Positions 55,601-64,000 of a stretch of DNA of 64,000 nucleotides are shown here, piece by piece. The stretch lies in contig JAOVVO010000139.1 in the NCBI GenBank assembly GCA_028564675.1, positions 78,777-142,776 of the forward strand. Reading direction: 5' to 3'. The notes under the pieces are model-generated. The model did no database searches. It had not been told where the DNA came from and saw only the letters and a list, made by a program, of their open reading frames with translations. A program made the translations under genes and the position numbers. The DNA is from Onchocerca lupi. Taxonomy: Eukaryota; Nematoda; Chromadorea; Rhabditida; Onchocercidae. Within the stretch, counting starts at the first letter, position 1. Each line of letters starts with the position of its first letter.

Positions 55601-56464
55601 TTTGTTGGTGACTAGCTAGCCAGCATTTTAAAAAAGCTGGAGTTAATTTAACATTATAAAAATGTATTTAAATCAATTACTGTAATTTATCGGTCAAATA
55701 TTGTAAAATTCATAAAAAATTTGCAACAATTTTTAATCTAAATTTAATCAATAATCTGTGATAATTCAATTAATAATTTGCGAAATTAATATAATTCGTA
55801 AAAATTTAACTGATGAATTTATTGAATTTATCAGCAAATTTTAATTCTTACATTAAATTCGGTCTCTGCATCCGCTGGATATGTTTGAACACACTGGAAC
55901 TCCATATTTTCATTTTCTCCTTTATCATAAAATTTCAAGAATTTAAAAATAGGTGATGGTGCAGGAAGAGTGATCCAAAATTTGATCTGAAATCCCGAAA
56001 TAATTTTCAAAATTAAATACCGAATTAAATCCATTGTTTTATTCTTTATATTTAAAAAATTTAATCATTTGCAATGAAACAATCAGCTTCCTCTTTTATT
56101 TTTTATTAGTTTTTCTGAAATATTTTGCAGTAAAAATTTTTTTTCAGAAGCTATTCTTTGAAATTTAAACTTAATGACTGCAATAGATTCCTTTTCGTAT
56201 TAATTTTTTTTCAAAGTTATAATATTTGAGACCGAAGCGCAAGAATCTAAAATTGTTATTAGAAAATAAATCCAAAATTTCTAATATTATTTGATATCTA
56301 AAAACTGAAATTTTAATTTACAAAAAATTAAGTTAAAAAACTTTAGCGAAAATTCAGAATACAATAAATCGTACCAAAAACAAGGAAAATATACAAAATT
56401 CTATAATAAAAATATAACATTTGATATCAGCAAATAGAAATGGACCAATTTTTATCCTAACCAT
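40643..56464 (-). CDS. Golgi alpha-mannosidase II-family enzyme (GH38), 23 exons
   Basis: 1062-aa protein, all junction phases consistent. Exons in transcript order: 56464-56375, 55986-55852, 54921-54795, 54041-53873, 53378-53251, 52732-52559, 48767-48590, 48267-48088, 47769-47595, 47161-47023, 46853-46732, 46465-46401, 45819-45657, 45403-45270, 44792-44699, 44159-44037, 43713-43602, 43417-43281, 42733-42568, 42410-42283, 42058-41965, 41683-41511, 40825-40643. A short cytoplasmic tail and signal anchor (about 16-38) give type II topology. Catalytic core: THVDPGW (Zn ligands H114, D116), WVMTDEA (nucleophile D192), DPFGHGPSVPY, CGPDPDICCQYDFKR, GDDFRY (D360/D361), LSGDFF and FQHHDAITGT (H494). 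The middle and C-terminal GH38 domains follow (YYTDSNGLQ, DRRLNSDDGKGLG). The family removes mannoses from GlcNAc-Man5 N-glycans in the Golgi. C. elegans AMAN-2 and AMAN-3 are the relevant paralogues; I cannot say which is the orthologue. Exon 1 and exon 14 are the least certain. Confidence 0.93.
49092..51780 (+). pseudogene. Broken Helitron Rep/helicase (RepHel) gene
   Basis: Remnant of the rolling-circle transposase, in pieces across frames: KNMTHGSFVLLNPNSPYM (49110), CKYVNKDSNIAIF (49395), SSNKAVWRILSF (49500), FFLRMLLVN (49765). The longest open piece is 50006-50416 (MWLKIFSI/EDILHLIRSEN-like, then NYDTAGLLSYV and YDQIMPIV). Then come IAATLLPGGRT (50450), LLAGDFRQT (about 50690), a DEINACLKYST-like piece (50745), KMPPNLLQLKISVPI (51490) and FNLKDCNSQFDWRWHS (51710). 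The Pif1-type Walker A (GGTGKT in the family) reads RGMVIT here, so the ATP-binding lysine is gone. A deletion and frameshift precede the Rep active-site segment, removing the first of its two tyrosines. Multiple stops occur and the copy is dead. Confidence 0.88.
52271..52289 (+). other. Helitron 3'-terminal hairpin
   Basis: GGCCATGC TCC GCGTGGCC forms an 8-bp stem (one G-T pair) with a 3-nt loop, the usual terminator-like hairpin a few bases before a Helitron 3' end. Its counterpart in the 61-kb copy is at 61138-61152. Confidence 0.8.
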
Positions 56465-56579
56465 TTTCCTGCAAATATGAATTATTCATTAATTTAATTC
56501 AAATAATTAAAAAAATCATTCTGAAGCATTAATGTATCAATTTATCCTAATCAAAATTCAATGCATCCTAATTGTGAAA

Positions 56580-56795
56580 TAATGTATCAGGATATTAGGA
56601 TAATTTTTAGTATAGTTTCAAAATCAAAATAGCGATACAATATATCTTGATAATGATATAACATGTCCTGACAGTGATATAATTTATTCGGATAGTGGCA
56701 AAAATTATCCTGATAATGATATAAATTTATCCTGACAATGATACAATGTATGTTGATATGATAAAATGTTTTCTGATAATGATTAATTCATAGAA
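56580..56795. repeat. Degenerate tandem repeat, about 25-30 bp unit
   Basis: Repeated variants of ATCCTGATAATGATATAA (CTTGATAATGATATAACATG, CCTGACAGTGATATAATTTA, CCTGACAATGATACAATGTA). About seven diverged copies. Confidence 0.7.
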
Positions 56796-57806
56796 ATAAA
56801 CATATAACAATCACATTTTTTTTTAACAATAATGCAATGTGTTTCTCTTGATAGTTCAGAAATAATCAATCATTAAATAATAATTATCAAAAATTGAATT
56901 AAACGCTGTTTAAAAAAATCAATCAAAAGTCATAATTTTATGAATTTTATCAAACGAAAGGTGTTCTTTATCATTTAAAATTTATTGTAAAGAAGAAAGA
57001 AAAAAAAGAAAGCAATGATTTCAACGAATAAATTAATAAGATGATAAGAAAATAATGAAAAAGGTTTTTTGATAAATACATTATTATTTTCTTCCTCTTC
57101 CGTTTTTTAATTTGATTGAAAGCTAAAAAAAATTTGAATTTTTGCAAATTTCATCCCAAATTTCGTCATTTTTGCAAATCATTTTTTTTTTCATTTTTAA
57201 TTTGATAATTTCAGAAAAATAGAAAAATAATTTTAAATGATTTATCGTAAATATTTTAAAATATTCTGCAAATTTTCTTCATGCATTGAAAGATTACTTC
57301 TTAGCTATTTAGGCAATAAATTATATACAGTTAAAAACGATTTAAATTGACGGTGAATTAACTAGTGAATATTTAAATTAAAACCAACTAAACAATTAAA
57401 ATTAAAATGAAAAAAGCATTTAGTTGAATTTGTTAAATTTGAAATCGTTTCAGATAGCTAAAAAATTGAGCCAAGTTTTCAAGTAGTCATATAACATTTC
57501 CTTGTGCTTCTTCAATATTGTGTAAATAATTTAAACTTCTGTGGTAATAAAATTTTAAAACGAGATTTAAAACTAGATTTAAAAGTTTCAGGCATTGTGA
57601 TGAAAGGAGGAAAACATTGCATTTCTTAACTTTAAAGAGAAAAATTCAAAGTAAAAGTCTCATATGTGTGTCTTTTTTTTTCTTTTTGGAGAAGAAAGAA
57701 GGTTAAAAGAGAAATTAAATCCAACTTTAATTTAGTAAACTGAAAAAGATCATTAAAGTTTTGGTCGATTATTTTCGAACTTTTTTTTGTTTCGGAATCT
57801 GAAAGA

Positions 57807-57870
57807 ATATGAATCCGTCGACACTGTTGTGGAAACAGATGAAACGATTGATTATCTAATAGAATATTTG
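57807..57870 (+). mobile_element. 64-bp Helitron helicase fragment
   Basis: Encodes ESVDTVVETDETIDYLIEYL on the plus strand. It corresponds to 51448-51512 of the intronic Helitron (KSVDIVLEAEETFNYQTEYL) with about 75-80% DNA identity by eye. The flanks are unrelated AT-rich DNA, so this is an orphan scrap. Confidence 0.75.
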
Positions 57871-60800
57871 AATTTTTTTTTGTTTAATTTAAGATAGAAA
57901 GAATAAATACATGGTTTGAAATTATGTTTTAACGACAAATTTACAAATAAGTGAAAATAAAATTATCTCTCAAAAAGTAGTGATTTATATTATTATATAT
58001 TAGTGATGAGTTTATTATATTAATTGATTCAAATGGATAATGATTTTCAAAAAAGAAATAATTATTTCAAAAATTTGGAAATCTATTCTTTTTTTTTTGA
58101 TAAATGCTAGGATTATTTATTGAAAATTCATAGAGTTAAATTGAAATCTTTTTATTTATTCAATTTAATTCAATAGAAGAAAAACTTTTTGAACGAAAAT
58201 TGGCATTGAATTAATAAGATTTCTTTTCACCAATCAAATTATTTTATTATTATCTGAATTTGCAATTCTATTTAGAATTTTGTAGAGGATATATTTAAGG
58301 TTTCATGAAATTGATATCAAATTCATGTCATTGAAGACGAAAATTCGATGACGAATAATTGTTACAAAAAGATTCGAAAAACTGAATAAGAACGATGAGA
58401 AGATTAGTCTGATCAAAAAACTTACTAACAGACAGATAAATTGATTAGCTGATAGAATAATTAATTGAATGATAAAAAATATGTTATAAAATGATTGTTA
58501 TAACTTTAATAGGAGAAATAAGTGAAATATTTAAGTACATATTTCTATGAAAAATTTTTGATACCGATATTTTCATTATATAAAAATACAGAATTTTATT
58601 TTTAAGTATAAAATATTTTAAGTCGATATTACTATTGTAAAACTTAAGTTTTTCATTTCTGGAAGACAATAGATCACTTTTTTTTTGCAAATAAACTAAA
58701 GATAAGGAGAAAGAGGATGAAAAATGTGCACATATTAATGGATAAATGAATAAAATAATAATACATTATAGCAAAAAATGAAATTGAGTATACTTATCAT
58801 CTTGGTGATAAAATACTGATAGCATAATTGATGGTGTATAACTATTATGGAAATTTGAAGAAATGAAATTATTCGACAAGAATAAAAAAAAAGTTCATCT
58901 GTAGCTTGAAGATTTGTACAGTTGACACAAACAATTAAATCAGTGCATTATTGTTTTAATGATAAAAACTTGCAAAGCTTAAAATACCGTAATAATGTTG
59001 TATTATTAAATGATCATTGAAATTTAACCATTCTATTTTTAATTAAGAGTAGTTAACAAATCAAAACAAAAAAATGATAAAAAATAGTTTTTTTTTTCCT
59101 ATAATAACTTTTATTTTTTATAAATCTAATCAAATTTTTAATTTTTTTTTTTTTTTTTTAAAATATAAAGGAAAAAATATCAGACATTTTTAGTATTTCA
59201 AGGAATCATTTGCAATAGTAATGAAAAACTATTAAAATAGCGAGAAAGATTGATCACAGAACTAATATGATTTGAAAATGTAAATCAATCAAAAATTTAC
59301 ACCTATCTCCTACAGCACGTTATACCGTAATCCTGTTTTTATAAATTATATTAAAATTATCAAAACAAAATCTTTTGCATAATCAGATTATCGTAAGCAT
59401 GATCAGTATGATCTCTTTAAGTTATGATTGTTGTATCCAATAAATTTCATTTCAATAATGCAAATTTTAAGCGCCGAAAGTAATAGTTTTAATAATTAGA
59501 AATGAAATTTTTGATAATGTAAATTTTAACCATAATATATTTTTGTTTTGTTGATATTTTCAGTAACGTAAGTCTTAAATGCAAAAGTCGGCAAATATAT
59601 TTCACTATTTATCATAGAGTTTAATTTTAATTCTATTTATATTTCGTTCGGCAGAATGTATTGTTAATCCTTGCGGATAATATAAGTAGAAAAATTAAAT
59701 ATTGTGAAATTGAATTATTTAAAATTATTTTTAATTTCTTCATATTACTGCAATAATTTCTCTTTTTTATTACTAATTTATAATTCTTCGTCTTCTTTCA
59801 GAACAAAAGCAAAAAAAGAGATAATAACTAGGTGAAGATTAATATTCATTATGATCAATTTAAATTACTGTATTAAATTATTGGGAGTTATGGATTTCTT
59901 TAGGAAATTATTTCTAAATTTAAGACAACGTATTCGGAAGTTCATATAAAAGTCTTAGGTCTTAATATTACTTTCTGATTTAAATGAGTAATTAAACTGA
60001 ATGATAATTATAAATTTATCCATTCTTTTCAAAATAATTACTTCATTTGAAACATTTTTGAAAATTATTTCAGTTATTCTATCGACAAGTACCATCTTAT
60101 AAGTATATTTATTTAAACACCATTCTTCTTCTTTAAGTATTTGCATTTCTATTCATCGTTTAAAATTGCTCCTTGTTTAAGTAATCCAAAAAAAAAAAAA
60201 TGCAGTTCAAAATGATACTTTGATAAATTTTAAATGCTCCAAACATATAAAGATACGATGAAAGAATAATAACATCAGTAAGATGTTAAGTAAATGAAAA
60301 AAAAAAAAATTATAAAACAACAACAAATAATAAGTGAGAAAAATAAATATAGAGATAAAAAATGTAATATACATAAATATTAAATATTAAAAGTAACAAA
60401 ATATGATGAAAAATATTAAACGAAATTACTGATATTATAATTATTATATCGGGGAAAAAAAGATTTATTTATAACGAATATAATTATCAGTTACTGTCAT
60501 TATTCTTTTTATCACTGTTTTTTTTTTCTTATTTTCAATTCGATTATAATTGAAAAAATTCGTAATATTTTACACTAAAAAAAAAGCAATTTTTTATATT
60601 TGCGAAACTCCCTTTTTTTGGGAAAATAAAAGAACAGCCATTTCTAAATATATCTTTAATTATCGTGAAAGTAATTTTTTTAAATCTTATTTTCTTAACC
60701 TTAAGTTAAATTATTGGGCAAGAAAAAAAAAAGCGAAAATAGGAAAAATTTCAATTTAGGAGATTTTATTTTCTTTAATTCTCTTAGTTATCGATGATTG

Positions 60801-61137
60801 AGATTTTCAACTGAAATAATGAGGAAATAGATAAACGATAATTCAGGCAAGCATACGATAATCTAACTTAAAGTTAATTCATGCAACATACTATTATTAT
60901 TGCGCAAAAAAGGCTATACTTAAAAGCGCACAATATACTGTATCATTTATATGAGAATATCGAAATGATACAAAGAAAATATAAACTGGAAATTTCAAAA
61001 AAATTGTTAATTTCATTTTCAATAATAGTAGCAGTTCATATTAGACGGTTTTTCGGTAAATTTCATGCGAATTTCCGATCTATTAACTTGATATTTCATT
61101 ATCTTAAAATTATTAACCACTACTGCGTAACCAATCA

Positions 61138-62470
61138 CCATGCTTAGCATGGCCAATTCAGCAGTTCTATAGGTGTCGACTATGCTTCACATGTCGTTTC
61201 CAACCAGTCTTTATGAATAAAATTTAAATGTTATTTCGCTCAAAATCTTAGATCTCCGAGATTTCTAAAACACACACCTTATCTATATTAGTTCAAAGTC
61301 TAAGATCTCCAAAAATTTTACCTATCTCTTTGAAATTTTGCCATTACGTTGCATTCAAATATACGCATGTTTTCACATGACTTTCATTGCTGTAGCTCAG
61401 ATTGGTTAAATGAAAAAAAAAAAGAAAAAGAAGAAAATAGAAAGTGCACGTTTCCAATGTTTGGGAAAATTAATTTCACAATGATTGCGGGTATACAATA
61501 TTTTTTGTTGTTCCATTCATTGTCTGTGTAGATAGAAAGATTGTTCTATTTGCCGATTTTAGAACGCGCAGCATATAATTGTCCATGCGAGAAGCAATCT
61601 TTCTCTAGATTTAAACCGCACAATTCTAGAATTGATCCTGAGCTTTGTTGATGATGATTGCAAACACTAGTCGAATTGCAATCTCTTAAAGTAAAATGGC
61701 ATATCCGTTGGAATCACAGCAATATGAGGAATGAGAACATCTTCATCTTTGAAAGGTCCTGCAAGTTTGTTGCTTCTACGACATTGCTCATTAATTTTTT
61801 TTACCACAAGCTACGTACGGTCGTAAAATTTTGGCTGGTTGATATTTCGGAGCATAATGATTGGCAGTCGATTTTCAATTGCAGCACGTGCGATGGCATC
61901 CCTGTCAGATCGAATGAATCCAAATATTCTGTTAGATGATTATCCATTTCATCTGCATCCACGTGAGTGTTGACGAACTTGTGTATGATTGTCTACACCA
62001 CAAGACTTACATATCATATTTCTCGTCATAACTTCATGCAAATTCTTATCGACATCGAAATCTGGCATTTCAGCACATATTACATCATCGATTTCGTTTG
62101 AAGTGATTTTGTTATGGAACCAGATTAATATATGTGTGTGGCCATTCTTTCTTTTGTCATTCTACTGAATAGATTCAGCAGTGCATAGACCCATCATGAA
62201 ATCACCATGAAATCCATCAGCGATTTCAGCCTTTGTCTGAAGACACGTGCTATGATGTCATGCCTATCCATCGGCGATTGCCCAAGAAGCAAGAGATTTT
62301 CTAGGTCTGGACGTCGTGTTAGCAAACCTCTGCAATTGCATCTTGAGCGTGCTCATGCATATGACGTGGACTGCCTGCATGCGAAGATGGCAAAATCGTT
62401 AGTCTTGCAGTTTTAGTTGTACCGTCATTTAAAACTGCATTTCGCAAATGAATTGCTGGGGTTGTTGTAA
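61138..62470 (-). mobile_element. Decayed Helitron with the same internal deletion as the 8-kb copy
   Basis: Minus-strand pieces in order are GSPRHMHEHAQDAIAEV (62380), LMDF-like (62215), EWPHTHILIWFHNKIT with the HxH motif (62140), AEMPDFDVDKNLHEVMTRNM (about 62085-62010). The frame then passes directly into the helicase tail: DADEMDNHLTEYLDSFDL (61955), MPSHVLQLKI (61895), LRNINQPKF-like (61850), IPHIAVIPTDMPFYFKRLQF (61735-61670). The 3' end carries the hairpin CCATGCTTAGCATGG at 61138-61152. The 61200-61420 part matches the 3' subterminal region of the other copies. Stops and frameshifts are frequent. Confidence 0.82.
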
Positions 62471-62749
62471 ATACTTTCGCAGGGAACACTGATGCTCATT
62501 AACTAACTTGTGGAATAAAATGCTTCTGCTCAAAAATCTGAACTTTTTCAATCTTTTTGGAGCTCCTCCTCCTTTTTTGATCTCCAGTATGTCGCCTTAT
62601 GATTGATTATTAATCGAAGCATTTTGACGAGAAAAATGCTTGCCCTTATGGCGTTTTGGCGGGAAACATATTTATTCATAATCGAAGCTTTTTGATAGAA
62701 ACATGTTTATCCTTATGCAGATATACAAAAAGCTAAGTATATTTATTTG

Positions 62750-63085
62750 GAAACGCGCGTTATTTAAATGCAACTTTATGCCAAAATTTTAAATCAACGA
62801 GTAAAAATTTGAAACGTTCTGTCGAAATGAACAAAAAAATTTTAGACAAGTAGGCAAATCAAGACAACACCTTATATTAGAAGTTAAAGAGATAATCCAT
62901 AAATTGCTTGAACAAAATATTTCATTATACACTGTCATGACTTCGACATTTCTGCAACGTAACTAAATTCCTCAGAATAACAAATAAACGAAAAAGTTTA
63001 AACATGCGTTTATTTGAATGCAACGCTGTATTTCAAATCAATCGATGAAGAACTTGAATTGTTGTGTAAAAATGAATGCAGGAAA
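62750..63085 (+). mobile_element. Helitron-related non-coding fragment
   Basis: Aligns in direct orientation with about 11940-12260 of the compact Helitron. Shared anchors are GATAATCC followed by TAAATT and GAACAAAATATTTxATTATAC, then ATCATGA/GTCATGA and CGACxTTTxTGCxACGTAAC, then ATTTGAATGCAACGC. Its orientation is opposite to the neighbouring 61.1-62.5 kb copy, so it belongs to a separate insertion. Confidence 0.6.
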
Positions 63086-63258
63086 TAGGCACGATGAATG
63101 TATAAAGTAGGCGTGGCCAATAGATTCAGTCCGTTGATAAAGACAAAGTCAATAAACTTTGCTCGCTTAGAAGGCATGGTGTAAGGCGCGGCTAAAAAAT
63201 TCAGTTTGCTTACTTACTTTCACCTTCACGGGCGTGAGAAATAAAAAAAAAAAGTATA

Positions 63259-63356
63259 TCTATATTAAAAAGAGTGTCTATTGAAATGCAAGATTGTTTC
63301 AAATTTTAAAAGCAATCGGTGGAGATTGCAAAGTTACATGGCAATCCACAGCAACG
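63259..63356 (+). mobile_element. Helitron 5'-end fragment
   Basis: Starts TCTATATTAAAAAGAGTGTC after an A. It matches the 5' end at 11739 (TCTATATAAGAGTGATGGCC), and the similarity continues through ATGCAAGATTGTxTCAAA, AATCGGTGGAGA and GCAAAGTT. It breaks off into trinucleotide-rich DNA near 63360. Confidence 0.65.
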
Positions 63357-64000
63357 ATATACATTTTTATTTATATAAATAATGACAATAACAATAACTA
63401 TTATAAAAATATAAATGATAGTGGTGATAATAATAATTATCATTATTATTATTTGCTCCGTCATTTCTGGAAAATCGCTGTTCAATCAATAACAAAATAC
63501 ATTGATAATAGCGAATTTCGGATAGTTTTACAGCTATCATTATTATATCTATTTTAATAAAAATAAATGATAATAATGGTATTTAATTTAATAAAAATTT
63601 GTCAATAGTATAACAATTGTCGCAGTAAAATAAATAAGATTTATTAAATGAAAAAAAAATTTTTTTTAAATTTCATTCTCTAAAAGTTAAGCAGCTGCAA
63701 CTACAAGGAAGAAAAGCAATAGATTTTCCGATATTTGTTCAGTTTAGAACAAATTTTAGTTTTCATATTAGCATCTATTGTTGGCAATGCAAAAAATGAA
63801 AAAAAATGCTTCGATTTAAAATTAGAAAAAAAAAAATTTAAATAAATTTTAATTTAAAAAAAATAAATTTTAAATGAATTTGCTTTTTCTAATTTTTTGA
63901 TAACAGTAATAATAATAATAATAGCAGTAATTATGACAACCAATCATAATCATGATAATAATAATAATATCAATAACAGTAACAATAATAATAATAATAA
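63357..64000. repeat. AAT/AAC-rich simple-sequence tail of the window
   Basis: Imperfect AAT, AAC and ATT units at 63378-63455 and again from 63903 to the window edge (AATAATAATAATAG, then GATAATAATAATAATATC). The DNA between is AT-rich with A and T runs. The repeat continues past position 64000. No gene is seen. Confidence 0.75.

Larger units (their letters stand above)
56465..61137. other. Intergenic, no gene seen
   Basis: AT-rich DNA upstream of the mannosidase gene, presumably with its promoter. It holds one degenerate tandem repeat and one Helitron fragment (listed separately). Short open frames at 58484-58690 and 59955-60146 (-) and 60550-60759 and 60881-61147 (+) have no recognisable content and no clear splice context. 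Confidence 0.5.

Noticed and set aside
55831..56034. Start of the mannosidase at 56034
   Set aside because: Residues before 55986 read through a good acceptor (GGATTTCAG), and the hydrophobic stretch there is weaker than in the upstream phase-matched exon. Kept only as an alternative.
60881..61147. 88-codon plus-strand open frame next to a Helitron end
   Set aside because: No motif, AT-biased residue use, and its last codons run into the Helitron hairpin; probably a chance frame.

Overview
The window is a very AT-rich eukaryotic nuclear sequence, most likely from a nematode. The coding signal is split into short exons with GT..AG introns. Donors are GTAAG-like and acceptors are TTTTAG/TTTCAG-like. 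The first gene is a nematode-style serpentine receptor, and long A and T homopolymers fill the non-coding DNA. I cannot name the species. Clade III parasitic nematodes would fit, but that is a guess.

Three multi-exon protein genes can be built, each with a reading frame that closes exactly across its splice sites. (1) 1752-4252 (+) is a four-exon seven-transmembrane chemoreceptor-like GPCR of about 374 aa. (2) 13385-18477 (-) is a nine-exon type II membrane protein of 455 aa with a C-terminal fibrinogen-related domain, laid out like the animal receptor FIBCD1. (3) 40643-56464 (-) is a 23-exon class II (GH38) alpha-mannosidase of about 1062 aa from the Golgi alpha-mannosidase II family. Its zinc ligands and catalytic aspartates are all visible. 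The three genes do not form an operon or an obvious pathway. The last two are glycan-related (a probable glycan-binding receptor and an N-glycan-trimming enzyme), but I see no sign that this is more than coincidence.

The rest is mobile or low-complexity DNA. At least six pieces of one Helitron family are present. A nearly full-length decayed copy (48934 to about 52292, +) sits inside intron 6 of the mannosidase gene, antisense to it. Two minus-strand copies (about 8050-11060 and 61138-62470) share the same internal deletion, which joins the Rep part to the helicase tail. A compact 726-bp copy (11739-12464) still has 5'-TC and CTAG-3' ends in an A/T site. Fragments lie at 57807-57870, 62750-63085 and 63259-63356. 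The 8-11 kb copy is split by a 1.6-kb insert (about 9066-10663) that holds an LTR-like block.

The 22 kb between the fibrinogen-domain gene and the mannosidase gene (18478-40642) has no gene I can support. It holds degenerate tandem repeats, an (AAT)n microsatellite, T runs of up to 44, one 13-base C run in an AT background, a purine/pyrimidine mirror-like block, and one isolated hairpin at 24850-24927 whose size and shape resemble a small-RNA precursor.
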